DNA of 64,000 nucleotides from Pyrobaculum islandicum DSM 4184 (GCF_000015205.1 NC_008701.1:1762403-1826402); one strand, 5' to 3'; positions 51,725 to 60,657 are shown, counted from the first letter of the stretch. Made by a program: numbers and translations. The notes: generated by a model not told the origin, from the sequence alone.

Positions 51725-52289
51725 AGCTCTCTGTGGCGAAGACCAAGAGTGTCTTAGAGAGACTAGGGAAACCTCCCGTTTTTTATCCGAGCTCGACCAG
51801 ATAGCGAAAAGTCTGGAGGTCCATGTGGATAAATCACCTGCCCAATATGTCATTGAGTCTATCGACGTTGAGAGGCTTAGGAGGGAGGCAGAGGGGAGGG
51901 GCGTCCCGAGGCAGCTGGTGGACTATGTAGTTAGGAGGGCCCTCTATTTTAGGTTTGGGGGAGGCGGAGTAGGTGGCCGTTGTAAAAACTGCGGCGACCC
52001 TGCCTCTCTTGTTGTGCTGAAACGGGAGGATCTCGGCATTTACGAAAGACAGCGGACGGTTGCGAGGTGCGTATGTGGTTCTGAATGGGAATTTGAAATG
52101 TGGCGCTGCCCCAATTGCGGCACCCAGGGCAGAGACAGCTTTGACGTCTACATTTACAGCGACGTCTATATCCTCTCCTGTAAAAAATGCGGCTATAAAT
52201 TCGGTATGATAGAGGAGAAGCCGGATCTCCACGTCATGCACTTTTACATACACATACTGAGGTGGACCTTGCCCTCTGGAGATACATAA
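51708..52289 (+). CDS. fdhE: FdhE-like zinc-ribbon accessory protein
   Basis: A 193-residue protein with four CxxC-type knuckles: CKNC, CVC, CPNC and CKKC, as in the rubredoxin-like C-terminus of FdhE. FdhE is needed for correct assembly of formate dehydrogenase. GTG 51708 overlaps the cytochrome gene by 17 bases. Shorter than bacterial FdhE (about 300). Confidence 0.82.
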   Translation: MESLYRALCGEDQECLRETRETSRFLSELDQIAKSLEVHVDKSPAQYVIESIDVERLRREAEGRGVPRQLVDYVVRRALYFRFGGGGVGGRCKNCGDPASLVVLKREDLGIYERQRTVARCVCGSEWEFEMWRCPNCGTQGRDSFDVYIYSDVYILSCKKCGYKFGMIEEKPDLHVMHFYIHILRWTLPSGDT

Positions 52290-52405
52290 AAACCGCCTTT
52301 TTCACATTTCTGTGTTCTGCATAAGTAATTTCATGATGTTAACCCCCGTCTCTTAGGGGCTGTTCAGCGGTGAAAAGATATTTATCTATACCACATTTAT
52401 TACTT

Positions 52406-53191
52406 ATGGAGTTAAAAATCGCGAGGGCGATAATAAAACATGGGCTTGAAGATTTGTATGAATATAGCGATGTAGATGTGGCTATAGTTGGGGCAGGGCC
52501 TGCCGGCCTAACGGCCGCTAGATATCTCGCCGAGAGGGGGCACAAAGTTGTGGTTTATGAGAGAAGGTTTTCCTTTGGCGGTGGGATTGGCCCAGGTGGG
52601 AACATGATTCCGAAGATTGTGGTACAGGAGGAGGCGGTTCCCGTATTGAGAGATTTTAAAATTAGGTACAAGCCTGTGGGCGACGGCCTCTACACGGTGG
52701 ACCCCGCCGAGTTGATTGCCAAGTTGGCCGCCGGCGCTATAGACGCCGGAGCGAAGATAATCTTGGGAGTCCACGTAGATGACGTGATCTTCCGGGGCGA
52801 TCCGCCGAGGGTAGTTGGATTGCTTTGGGTGTGGACGCCGATACAGATGTCTGGCTCGCACGTCGACCCGCTCTATACTCAGGCCAAGGCTGTCCTAGAT
52901 GCCACGGGTCACGACGCCGAAGTCATCTCTATTGCGGCTAGAAAAGTGCCAGAGTTGGGCATAGAGGTGAGAGGGGAGAAGTCCGCCTGGGCTGAGGTAT
53001 CTGAGAAGCTCGTGGTAGAACACACCGGGAGGGTGGCGCCTGGCCTCTATGTGGCGGGCATGGCGGTCTGTACAGTACACGGCCTGCCGAGAATGGGCCC
53101 CATCTTCGGCGGGATGCTCCTCTCCGGCAGAAGGGCGGCCGAGATAATACATAAGGATTTGGTAGAGGAGGTCTATGCCGTTCGAGCTTAA
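52406..53191 (+). CDS. Thi4-type thiazole synthase
   Basis: About 262 residues. [21 protein letters not shown] is the dinucleotide fold, [10 protein letters not shown] and the end [20 protein letters not shown] match Thi4. At the site of the sulfur-donor Cys of yeast Thi4 it has His (GSHVDP), as in methanogen Thi4 that uses free sulfide and acts catalytically. Start ATG 52406 is about 25 bases after gatatttatc. It overlaps the TRASH protein gene by 17 bases. Confidence 0.92.
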   Translation: MELKIARAIIKHGLEDLYEYSDVDVAIVGAGPAGLTAARYLAERGHKVVVYERRFSFGGGIGPGGNMIPKIVVQEEAVPVLRDFKIRYKPVGDGLYTVDPAELIAKLAAGAIDAGAKIILGVHVDDVIFRGDPPRVVGLLWVWTPIQMSGSHVDPLYTQAKAVLDATGHDAEVISIAARKVPELGIEVRGEKSAWAEVSEKLVVEHTGRVAPGLYVAGMAVCTVHGLPRMGPIFGGMLLSGRRAAEIIHKDLVEEVYAVRA

Positions 53192-53387
53192 GGTCCAGAG
53201 GCCGGCCGAGCTCCGTTGCTCCAACTGCGGCAAGCTGGTCGGCGCCGGGGCCATAGTAGTCAAGACTTGTTGTGTCAACAAGCCGTGGGTCTTCTGTTCA
53301 AGGGAGTGCTACCGGCAGTTCGTGGCGAAGTGGACTAGGAACCAGGAGGCGGCGGGGAACCGCCTCAGGAGGGGGGCGGCTCTATAG
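53175..53387 (+). CDS. TRASH/MYM-type zinc-finger protein
   Basis: A 70-residue protein with [27 protein letters not shown], the pattern of TRASH-like zinc or copper-binding domains. Overlaps thi4, so co-expressed. It may act as metal carrier or sulfur partner; function inferred only from the fold. Confidence 0.75.
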   Translation: MPFELKVQRPAELRCSNCGKLVGAGAIVVKTCCVNKPWVFCSRECYRQFVAKWTRNQEAAGNRLRRGAAL

Positions 53388-54420
53388 AGGCGCCCTCCAC
53401 CAATGCCACTAGGTCTGTGTGGGCGGCCCTCTTCACCAAGAACTTCAACACCTTTTCTCCTGCGTATGGCGCCGCCACGGCGAGTGCCCTGAGCCTGTGG
53501 CCGGGCTCAATCGGCGGGATGCACCTCATTTTTTCCCAGCCCCAGACCGTGGCCATTGCGAGTATCTCTTTCTCGCCCAGTCTCCAGCCAGAGGCGGCGG
53601 CGTAGGCGTGGAGAAACTTCATCTCGGCCCAGGGGTCTGGTTCGTTCATAAAGACATTGTCTGTGCCGAGTAGGGGCTTTAGGTGTAGTAGCTGGGGCAC
53701 CGGCGCCACCCGCCCAACGAAATAGGCGTTGGCCCTGGGATTCACCACGACAGTCTTTGACGGCGGGATCTCCGCGACCTCCTCGGGCGTGATATATACA
53801 AGGTGTATTAAAACGTCCGCATCTAACACCTTTAGCGCGAGCTCTAGATCGCCGGCTTCGTGGCAGTCTTTTGTCTCAGAGACGTGGGTAGAGACTAGCT
53901 TATACCTGGCTCTGAGTTGCCGGAGGTACTCTGGGGGGTGGTCGACGGGAGTGGCCACTTGGACATTGGGATAGTTTGGAAAGCCGCCATGGGCCTCTTG
54001 GAAGACTACAGTCTCTACCCCCCACCGCCGGAACACCTCTTCTACATCTCTCGCCGCATATTCTGCGTATACCAGGGCGCACCCCACGCCATATCTCCTC
54101 ATTCTCTTCGCCACCTTCTCTAGAAGTGGGATGTGTTTACCCTTCTTCACAAGTTTTTTAACGACGTGGTATTTCACGCCGTGGGGCCACCCCACTAAGT
54201 CGTCGATATACATATCGTCTCTGTCTAACATGGCGACGTCTAAAACATGTACATGGCCGTTGACGAGCTGAGGCATAAGCACTACGTTGCCAAGATCGGC
54301 GGCGACACCCCCAGTGTATTTACCCACCCCCGCCACCACGCCCTCGTCGTTTACCTCTACGACGCCGTTTTCCACAACTTCAAGCTCTCCCGTGAGGATG
54401 TAGCGCGCGCGGAGACGCAC
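53365..54420 (-). CDS. amidohydrolase (deaminase-like)
   Basis: A 351-residue amidohydrolase. LVNGHVHVLD holds the two metal histidines, KLVSTHVSETKDCHEAGD a third region with His and Glu, and LGTDNVFM the last Asp, as in aminohydrolases that act on purines and S-adenosylhomocysteine. It stands alone on the minus strand, converging on the TRASH gene with a 23-base overlap. Confidence 0.85.
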   Translation of the reverse strand: MRLRARYILTGELEVVENGVVEVNDEGVVAGVGKYTGGVAADLGNVVLMPQLVNGHVHVLDVAMLDRDDMYIDDLVGWPHGVKYHVVKKLVKKGKHIPLLEKVAKRMRRYGVGCALVYAEYAARDVEEVFRRWGVETVVFQEAHGGFPNYPNVQVATPVDHPPEYLRQLRARYKLVSTHVSETKDCHEAGDLELALKVLDADVLIHLVYITPEEVAEIPPSKTVVVNPRANAYFVGRVAPVPQLLHLKPLLGTDNVFMNEPDPWAEMKFLHAYAAASGWRLGEKEILAMATVWGWEKMRCIPPIEPGHRLRALAVAAPYAGEKVLKFLVKRAAHTDLVALVEGASIEPPPS

Positions 54421-54526
54421 GCCAGAGAGGAGACGCGCCTATATAAATTCAAATTTACAATAACACACGCCGGCTTGTCGCGTCATATTGACAAAAAGCT
54501 TTATCTCCAGCCGCAGAGATATCCAC

Positions 54527-55690
54527 ATGGACCGCGTTTTCGAAGCCCTCGCCCACCCCATTAGGAGGAAGATACTAAAGCTTCTTGAGGAGAGGCCGAG
54601 GAGCTACAGCGAGTTGATGGAAGAGCTGGGCGTAGACAGCCCCACCCTCGCCTTCCACATCAAAAAACTTGGGGGTCTCGTAGAGAAAAACGAGAGGGGG
54701 TTCTACATTCTGACAGAGGCCGGGCGGAGGGCTCTCTCTGTGGTAAAACAGCTCGAGACAGAAGCCGCTCAGTCTCTGGATATAAAAGAGCTTGAGCTCA
54801 GCGACAGAGTCTTTCTAAAGGTGGGGAGAGACCTCCTGGAGCTAGCCAAGCGAGAGGGGAAAAAGGTGCGGATTTTCGACACGGCAGTGGTGGAGTTTGA
54901 AAAAGACATACCGCCGGAGCTCTTCTACGAAGTAGTCGAAGAGATTAGAGACGTGGGGGTTGTAAAAACGCCGAAACACCTCCGCCCATACGTAGAGACT
55001 AGGGTAAGAGACGTGGGGATTGTCACTGAGAGAAGCCTCTTGTCCACTCTCCTAAAGCTTGTTGTAGAAGTCCTTGCGCTAGGCGGCGTGAAGTCTGGAG
55101 TTAGGCGGAGGAGAGAGCTTGTGGAAGTGTACCGCGGCCCCCTCAGCCACGGGGGGAGGGTGGAGGTGGAGGTGGCGGGGGGCAGAGTGAAAATCTTCGG
55201 GGGGCCTAACCAAGTGGTGGCGAGGTGTGAAGACGCCAGAGATTTCGAAGTGGGAGACGGCCGCATCTCTGCCGAGGGGTGTGAAGTTGAGATGGCGCTT
55301 TTAGAGGTCAAGTCTCTATCTCTCGACGTCGCAGGCGGCGATGTAGAGATCTCCCTCAGTCTCTCAAACTTAAAGGCCGACGTCTCTGGCGGCGTTGTTA
55401 AAGCCGACCTAGCCCTGGCCGGGGGAGATGTAGAAATTGACCTCAGCGGCGGAGTTTTTACAGGGAGGCTGAAGTACAGCGTGTTTGAAGGCGCCGCCAG
55501 CCTAAAGCTAGATCTAGCCGGAGGTGCTGCTAGGCTAAAGCTAGACCTCCCGCCGGAGGTAGGTCTCTTTGTCGCGACAGAGTCTGAAGGAGGCGTTGTG
55601 AGAACTCCCAAGCCGAGGCCCGGCGGCCGGGGCGTTTTACAAACGTATATAAAGGCGGCGGGAGGAATCGTGGATATCGCGCTGGACTAG
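54527..55690 (+). CDS. ArsR-like winged helix fused to DUF4097-type beta domain
   Basis: About 387 residues. Residues 1-80 are a winged helix (ALAHPIRRKILKLLEERP, then TLAFHIKKLGGLVEKN). A middle helical part is followed by a beta-solenoid with repeats such as LSLDVAGGDVEISLS, LKADVSGGVVKADLA and GGDVEIDLSGGVFTGRL, as in DUF4097 proteins. ATG 54527 is about 25 bases after an A/T-rich box. A transcription factor with an unusual sensor domain is the likely reading. Confidence 0.78.
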   Translation: MDRVFEALAHPIRRKILKLLEERPRSYSELMEELGVDSPTLAFHIKKLGGLVEKNERGFYILTEAGRRALSVVKQLETEAAQSLDIKELELSDRVFLKVGRDLLELAKREGKKVRIFDTAVVEFEKDIPPELFYEVVEEIRDVGVVKTPKHLRPYVETRVRDVGIVTERSLLSTLLKLVVEVLALGGVKSGVRRRRELVEVYRGPLSHGGRVEVEVAGGRVKIFGGPNQVVARCEDARDFEVGDGRISAEGCEVEMALLEVKSLSLDVAGGDVEISLSLSNLKADVSGGVVKADLALAGGDVEIDLSGGVFTGRLKYSVFEGAASLKLDLAGGAARLKLDLPPEVGLFVATESEGGVVRTPKPRPGGRGVLQTYIKAAGGIVDIALD

Positions 55691-56172
55691 CTTTTTCTAA
55701 GTCTCCTGCCGGCTTCTAACGTCACTTCTCTCCACTTGTCTTTAAGCTTTCCCATGACTGTCGGCTCTATATCTAGGGCAAGTGTTATGTTTATCAATCT
55801 CTCGTATCTCTTGGCTAGATCTCTATACCAGCCGGATAGGCTGCGGTCTTTCCCCGACCGCATCTTCTCCAACAGTCTCTCCATTTCTTCAAGCATAGCT
55901 GTGGCAATTTTCTCAACTACGCCTCTGGCAAGCGGCCTTACCTCTTTATACTGCTCTTCTGTAAGTTCGAGAACTGCCGCTTCGAAAAGAGGGCCTTTGC
56001 CCTCTTCTTCCCAGCGTTTAATCACGTCTTTTTTTATTGCGTCGACAGACTTGACAATTTTCTCTCTAGGCGCCCAGGTTAAGTAGACCCCTGGCGTTAG
56101 CTCTAGGCCGTCTAACATCTTCCATAGCTTTTTTGCAATCTCTTCTTCTGTCTTTACAATTATTAGAAACAT
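55687..56172 (-). CDS. unknown charged helical protein
   Basis: A 161-residue protein, mostly helical with a dense charge pattern (REKIVKSVDAIKKDVIKRWEE, then MLEEMERLLEKMRSGK). No family recognised. Its end overlaps the wHTH-DUF4097 gene by 4 bases on the opposite strand. No cysteine, no membrane segment. Confidence 0.6.
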   Translation of the reverse strand: MFLIIVKTEEEIAKKLWKMLDGLELTPGVYLTWAPREKIVKSVDAIKKDVIKRWEEEGKGPLFEAAVLELTEEQYKEVRPLARGVVEKIATAMLEEMERLLEKMRSGKDRSLSGWYRDLAKRYERLINITLALDIEPTVMGKLKDKWREVTLEAGRRLRKS

Positions 56173-56300
56173 GGCAGGGAGAGAGTAGACGGTTAAAAAC
56201 CTCGCGTCTTTAATAATATCTATGTATTATATCTTACAGTTCACTGAAAGTTTTAGCCAACTCCAGGGGCCTGTTTTATAAATCCAATAGATAAAATAAA

Positions 56301-57236
56301 GTGAGAGTAGTCTTAGGAAGCCCCCTCTCTGCAGTGCCAAAGCCCTGGCTTTACTTCGACGTGCCAGGCGTAATGATAAATGCAATTGAAATAAAACGCG
56401 ACCCCCGGCGGGTGCTTGGATACGAGGGAGAGCTCTGGGTAGACTCAGGCGGTTACCAGATATTAAAGAGGGGGCTTTTGCTAGACGTAGACAAGATCGC
56501 AGAGATATACCGCCGGGTCGACGCCCAGCTATACCTCTCTCTAGACATCCCGCCGTCTCCAGAAGACCCCCCAGACCTCGCCGAGAAAAAAATGCGGAAG
56601 TCGTATCAAAACTGGCTAAAGCTTAGAAAGTCTGTGGGAGACGCCGTAGTGCCGGTGTTACATGTCTATAGAGACCCGGCGCTCTTTGAGAAATACCTCT
56701 CTCTCTACCGAGACGCGCCAGCCCTCGCCATAGGCGCCGCCGTGCCCTACGTCTTAATTACAAGAGGCGTTCCCAGGGGGTCTAGAGAATACGCCCTCCG
56801 CTTGATTAAGAGAGCTAGAGAGGAGTACCGGGGGCCCCTCCACGTCTTAGGCATGGGGAGCCCCTCTGTAACTCCCATACTCGCCCTACTTGGCGTAGAT
56901 AGTACAGACAGCGCCACCTGGCGTCTCAAGGCGGCCTATGGCAAAGTGCTTCTGCCGGGGGGCGGCGAGCGCCACGTCACAGACAGAGTTGTAAACTTCG
57001 GCAGAGCCAAACCAAAAGACGGAGAGCTTGAGGAACTCAGGAGATTTCTAGCAGAAAACGGCTTCCCAGCTCTAGACGGCTTCTACGAGAGGATAAAGAC
57101 AAGTTTTGAATACCGCGCCCTCGTCAACGCCTTTGTTGTCATAAAATCGACGTCACATCCGCCGAGGTCAACAGCATTTAGAAAACTATATGTAAAAATA
57201 GCAGAAGAGGTCTCTAAAGCCGCCTCGCGGCAGTAA
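56301..57236 (+). CDS. TGT-like TIM-barrel protein lacking zinc site
   Basis: A 311-residue protein related to tRNA-guanine transglycosylase. ELWVDSGGYQILKRG holds the active-site Asp and the substrate-binding segment, and HVLGMGSP matches the later barrel loop. The CxCxxC...H zinc site of TGT is absent, and no PUA domain follows. It may be a divergent ArcTGT part or an enzyme for another base. GTG 56301 is about 25 bases after ttttataaat. QueF-L at 23 kb belongs to the same pathway family. Confidence 0.75.
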   Translation: MRVVLGSPLSAVPKPWLYFDVPGVMINAIEIKRDPRRVLGYEGELWVDSGGYQILKRGLLLDVDKIAEIYRRVDAQLYLSLDIPPSPEDPPDLAEKKMRKSYQNWLKLRKSVGDAVVPVLHVYRDPALFEKYLSLYRDAPALAIGAAVPYVLITRGVPRGSREYALRLIKRAREEYRGPLHVLGMGSPSVTPILALLGVDSTDSATWRLKAAYGKVLLPGGGERHVTDRVVNFGRAKPKDGELEELRRFLAENGFPALDGFYERIKTSFEYRALVNAFVVIKSTSHPPRSTAFRKLYVKIAEEVSKAASRQ

Positions 57237-57277
57237 CGCAAGCTCATTATTTATATTTTGACATATTCTTGTACAGT

Positions 57278-57700
57278 ATGAAGTATAGACTTATGGACGT
57301 CTTGGCTTGCCCCTACGACAAGACTTTTCCACTCCGCCTAATAGTCATAAAGCGGACGGAGCACCCAGAGAGGCAGTACACCTGGCCCCGCAAGCCCTTC
57401 TGCGAGGAGTACTGCTCCTACCGCGACCTAAAGATAAAGGAGCACCCCAAGCCAGACGCCCTCCCCTGTGAAGAGTGCCACAAGTGGGAGATAGAGACCG
57501 GAGTCATCTACTGCCCAACCTGCGGCAGGTGGTACCCAATAATCGAGGAGATACCCAGGATGCTCCCAGACGAGCTGAGAAACGAAAAGGAGGAACTCGC
57601 CTTCCTACAGAACATAGCCGAAGACCTAAAGAAATTAGCCCCAGATCTAGCAGACAAGATCTTATACCAAGGCAAGCCCTTCGCGCTAAAAAAGCCTTAA
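57278..57700 (+). CDS. Trm112-like zinc protein
   Basis: About 140 residues. VLACPYDKTFPL at the start and GVIYCPTCGRWYPIIEEIPRMLPDE match Trm112, which activates tRNA, rRNA and protein methyltransferases. An insert of about 45 residues between the two knuckles contains more cysteines (FCEEYCSY, CEECHK), so a second zinc may bind. ATG 57278 lies about 25 bases after tttatatttt. The stop TAA overlaps the next start. Confidence 0.85.
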   Translation: MKYRLMDVLACPYDKTFPLRLIVIKRTEHPERQYTWPRKPFCEEYCSYRDLKIKEHPKPDALPCEECHKWEIETGVIYCPTCGRWYPIIEEIPRMLPDELRNEKEELAFLQNIAEDLKKLAPDLADKILYQGKPFALKKP

Positions 57701-58044
57701 TGGGCCAGCGCCACCGGAGGCGCCACAGACACAGCTGGGGGCTGGCTGGGGCGAGGACAGAGATTACAACAACCCTCCCTTTTGAAGAGCTATTATATAT
57801 ACCCATAAAGGAGGCCGCCGGCCTCCACCCCACGCACTACATAGAGCTCTGTAGCTACGAGATAGAGGCGATGTATTTAATACATGTGGCAGGTCTTACA
57901 ACAGAGGAGGCAGCCGAGAGAGTGGGGGTCTCCAAGGCGACTTTTTGGAGAATTCTTGAACAAGCTCGCCACAAAGTGGCGAGAGCCCTCGCCGAGAGGC
58001 TCCCCCTGAAACTAGTTTCATGTAAAAAAGAGGGGCCACCATAG
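57700..58044 (+). CDS. DUF134/UPF0251 helix-turn-helix protein
   Basis: A 114-residue protein with a sigma-region-4-like HTH (GLTTEEAAERVGVSKATFWRILEQARHKVA). DUF134 proteins often lie beside DUF5320 and NifX/Mrp-type genes; here a DUF5320-like gene follows. The start ATG 57700 overlaps the Trm112 stop (TAATG). It is a fitting candidate to bind the palindrome at 58056-58081 just downstream. Confidence 0.85.
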   Translation: MGQRHRRRHRHSWGLAGARTEITTTLPFEELLYIPIKEAAGLHPTHYIELCSYEIEAMYLIHVAGLTTEEAAERVGVSKATFWRILEQARHKVARALAERLPLKLVSCKKEGPP

Positions 58045-58055
58045 AAAAATTTAAA

Positions 58056-58081
58056 TACATGTGAAACATATTTCATACATG
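58056..58081. promoter_or_regulatory. palindromic operator candidate
   Basis: TGAAA-cata-TTTCA forms a perfect core (58062-58075) with catg on both outer sides. It lies between TATA-like aaatttaaat (about 58052) and the presumed start at ATG 58079, a position where a bound protein would block transcription of the DUF5320-like gene. Confidence 0.5.
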
Positions 58082-58312
58082 GGCTGGTGGAAGTGGTGGG
58101 GAGGCTGGCCCGGGAGAGGTCCTTGGAGCCACCTGCCGCCATACCTAAGGCCAGGCTTCTGGGGGATGTGGGGCGCCGGCGCATGGGGTCTATACCCCAC
58201 GCAATGGGGCAAAGAGGCAGAACTTAGATATCTAGAGGAGCTGAGGCGGTATATAACAGAGGTGTTGCTAAAGGAGATAGACAGGAGAATAGAGGAGCTT
58301 AAAAAACAGTAA
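58079..58312 (+). CDS. DUF5320-like small protein
   Basis: About 77 residues. The first half is rich in Trp, Gly and Pro (MGWWKWWGGWPGRGPW), the second half is a charged coiled coil (RRYITEVLLKEIDRRIEELKK). This layout matches DUF5320. ATG 58079 is favoured over GTG 58061 because of TATA distance. Function of the family is unknown; association with iron-molybdenum cofactor type genes is known. Confidence 0.78.
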   Translation: MGWWKWWGGWPGRGPWSHLPPYLRPGFWGMWGAGAWGLYPTQWGKEAELRYLEELRRYITEVLLKEIDRRIEELKKQ

Positions 58313-58448
58313 AACTCTTTTTTCAACTATCTTTCTTTTATTGTTAAGCCTGCTCCTTTTTAAAGTTGGGTGTTGTTTCAACGATGTGATGTCTTAATAC
58401 ATGTGACGCCTCTGGCGTTTTGGACGTTGACTACAGCTGCCGGGATTT

Positions 58449-58868
58449 TTACTCTAGTAAGGCGTAGGTTCTACAGCCTGTGTCTATGTGCAACACCTCT
58501 CTCAAGGTTTTACACAGCGCAGCGGCGCCTATCTTCGCCGCGTAATTCCAAAGGAGCCCCCGCTCTAGCGGCGTCACCTCGGCGTCTGGCTCTAAGTGGC
58601 GGGAGACTGAGTCAACTAGGACATATATAGTTCTGCCGAGAGAGACGGCCTTCATTTTTACATCGAAGTGGGGCCAGAAGTCGCCACATTTATAAACTGC
58701 GGCGAGAGCCTTGGCACGTATCCTAGGCCATATAAAAGAGAGGACGTCTATCCTGATGTTAGCCGCGACTTTACACGGCCTGCCAAACGAGACAGTATAT
58801 TCCGCGGGGCCTGACGCAGAGAGCTCTGGGTTTTCTAACTCCAACTCGCCGAGCTCTGGAAGCTCCAC
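58449..58868 (-). CDS. unknown protein, 139 residues
   Basis: No family recognised. Mixed alpha/beta with five cysteines not in cluster order, and a mild repeat near the N-terminus (LPELGELELENPEL). It is the last of three minus-strand genes with the PIN-like and SWIM genes upstream, 18 bases after the PIN-like stop, so the three probably form one operon. Confidence 0.6.
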   Translation of the reverse strand: MELPELGELELENPELSASGPAEYTVSFGRPCKVAANIRIDVLSFIWPRIRAKALAAVYKCGDFWPHFDVKMKAVSLGRTIYVLVDSVSRHLEPDAEVTPLERGLLWNYAAKIGAAALCKTLREVLHIDTGCRTYALLE

Positions 58869-58886
58869 GTCTAAACCCCCGCCCCT

Positions 58887-59303
58887 CTATTTATGTATTG
58901 CCGCCGCTCTGTAAAACCTGCCCCCTCTAAATATCAACACGGCACATCTCCCCGCAGCTAAAACGGCGTCGAAATCTCTTGTCACTACGGCACAGCCGGC
59001 GCCGCATTCTGTTTCACAAAGCTCTACGGCATACAGCTCGGCCGGCCCTCTCTCGGCTAGTCTACAGTTTAGGCCATACGTTTCGCAAAGCTCTATATAT
59101 CTCCTAGCCAGGCGGAGGTGGACCTCTCCCCATGCGTCTATTATAAAGACGGCGTCTAGCCCTGCCTCCGCTGCCGAGTGGAAAATCTCCTCAGGCCGCG
59201 CGAGAGAGGCGGCTATAGAAAAGACGTCTACATAAAGCCGGCGGTAGTTCTGAGGCGCGTCTGGGACAAGGCGGAAGACTCCCTTCCTATTTCTCACTTT
59301 CAT
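58887..59303 (-). CDS. PIN/NYN-like small protein
   Basis: A 138-residue protein. YVDVFSIAASL, LDAVFIIDAWGEV and GCAVVTRDFDAVLAAG suggest a PIN- or NYN-like fold with acidic residues. Sequence is too short of motifs to call nuclease activity. It overlaps the SWIM gene upstream by 17 bases. Confidence 0.55.
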   Translation of the reverse strand: MKVRNRKGVFRLVPDAPQNYRRLYVDVFSIAASLARPEEIFHSAAEAGLDAVFIIDAWGEVHLRLARRYIELCETYGLNCRLAERGPAELYAVELCETECGAGCAVVTRDFDAVLAAGRCAVLIFRGGRFYRAAAIHK

Positions 59304-59727
59304 AAGCCTCGGCCAGGGCCTCGGCTGCCGCCGCCGGCATTTTCTCGCCTAAGAGCTCCATGAGGACGTAGCCGCCACATTTAACTACAATACGTCCCCT
59401 CTTAGATATAACTAAGATTTTAAAGCCGCGTGGAGAAGGCTTGAGATACAGCCGGCCGTTTGCCTCAAGTCTCCCGGGGCACTCCACCTCGGCCTCTGCA
59501 ACGTAGAGATAAGCGCCTTGGCTCATTTCAAGAGCCCTTCTATAGGCGATGTACAGTTGGACTGCGGCTATGTGAGTACAGGCACGGCGGCCGCAAGAAC
59601 AGAACCACTTGCCCTCCGCCGCCGAGTACCACACTTGGTACTGGGGCTTCCAGTCTCCGAGCTCCGGCCTCCCCGCTACTATATACAAACCGCCCACCGC
59701 CTCAGCGACATCTCCCAACCGCCTCAA
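59287..59727 (-). CDS. SWIM zinc-finger protein
   Basis: A 146-residue protein from TTG 59727. WFCSCGRRACTHIAAVQLY is the SWIM motif C-x-C-x4-C-x-H. The frame stays open upstream without ATG, GTG or TTG, and the extra codons look coding (SPFDKAISYLRRRF, NASWVKRAL). A TATA-like atttaaaaac is centred about 25 bases before an in-frame ATT at 59808, so the real start could be that ATT. SWIM proteins bind DNA or protein; in archaea some pair with recombination factors. Confidence 0.75.
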   Translation of the reverse strand: MRRLGDVAEAVGGLYIVAGRPELGDWKPQYQVWYSAAEGKWFCSCGRRACTHIAAVQLYIAYRRALEMSQGAYLYVAEAEVECPGRLEANGRLYLKPSPRGFKILVISKRGRIVVKCGGYVLMELLGEKMPAAAAEALAEAYESEK

Positions 59728-59830
59728 CGCCCTTTTTACCCAAGATGCGTTCTTGCCGGGAAATCGCCTCCTGAGATATGAAATCGCCTTGTCAAAAGGG
59801 CTCCCAATGGGGAAAAAATACGTGCCGTTT

Positions 59831-60466
59831 TTAAATCTTGAGGGCGATCTGGCCGTTTAAAGCCTTCTCAAGACGCCGCTCTACGTCGTCCCAATTTACC
59901 ACATTCCACCAGTTGTCTACGTAGCTACCGCGGTCGTTCTTGTACTGGAGGTAGTAGGCGTGCTCCCAGACGTCTAGCGCCAGGAGAACCTGGGCGCCTG
60001 CCGCGTGCATAAGGTTGTGCTTCTCCACCTGCAACACCAGGAGCTGCTCCTCCAGCGGCTCGTATACTAGGATGGCCCAGCCTACGCCCTCCACGTTTTT
60101 GGCGGCGAGGCTGAACTCCTCCTTGAACTTCTCAAAACTGCCGAAGAACTTGTTTATCAAGTCGGCAGTCCTCCCGCCGGGCTTGCCGCCGCCCTTGCCG
60201 GGGGGCGCCATGTTGGGCCAGAAGATGGAGTGTAGTATGTGGCCGTTGAGGTTGAAGGAGAGGTCTCTGAGCACCGCCCTTATGTCAATCTGGGCCTCGC
60301 CCCTCCTAAACTTCTCCAGCTTCTCGAGGGCGGCGTTTGCGCCGTTGACATAGCCCTGGTGGTGCTTCTGGTGGTGGAGCCTCATTATCTCCTCGGCGAT
60401 GTACGGCTCCAGGGCGTTGTAGGCATAGGGCAGGTTCGGAAGCGTGTATTTCTTAACCGAAGCCAT
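59831..60466 (-). CDS. sod: iron/manganese superoxide dismutase
   Basis: A 211-residue SOD. HHQKHHQGYV and HILHSIFW supply the first two metal histidines and DVWEHAYYLQY the Asp and His that complete the site. GGKPGG near residue 90 is a family variant. ATG 60466 is favoured over 60505 by TATA-like atatttttat about 25 bases upstream. It removes superoxide and suits an organism that meets oxygen. Confidence 0.96.
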   Translation of the reverse strand: MASVKKYTLPNLPYAYNALEPYIAEEIMRLHHQKHHQGYVNGANAALEKLEKFRRGEAQIDIRAVLRDLSFNLNGHILHSIFWPNMAPPGKGGGKPGGRTADLINKFFGSFEKFKEEFSLAAKNVEGVGWAILVYEPLEEQLLVLQVEKHNLMHAAGAQVLLALDVWEHAYYLQYKNDRGSYVDNWWNVVNWDDVERRLEKALNGQIALKI

Positions 60467-60657
60467 GACATCTACCCGTCTACACCATAAAAATATTTCT
60501 ATCAAAAAAGAAATACGGCTTCAATACTCCTGCCGACGACGAGACACGCCTCCGCCGGCCCTGGCCTCTCCTACAGCTACCAAGAGTTTTACTCTCTCAG
60601 AGCCGGGAGTTCAAAAAACGGGCCAAAAGATTGATAAATAGAAACAGGCTGTTGTTT

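Noticed and set aside
52340..52380. Thiamine riboswitch before thi4
   Set aside because: A small hairpin CCCC/GGGG is present, but the conserved THI-box motifs are absent and the message seems to start at the ATG.
58365..58448. C/D box sRNA after the DUF5320-like gene
   Set aside because: GTGATGT looks like a C box but no D box at the right distance follows.
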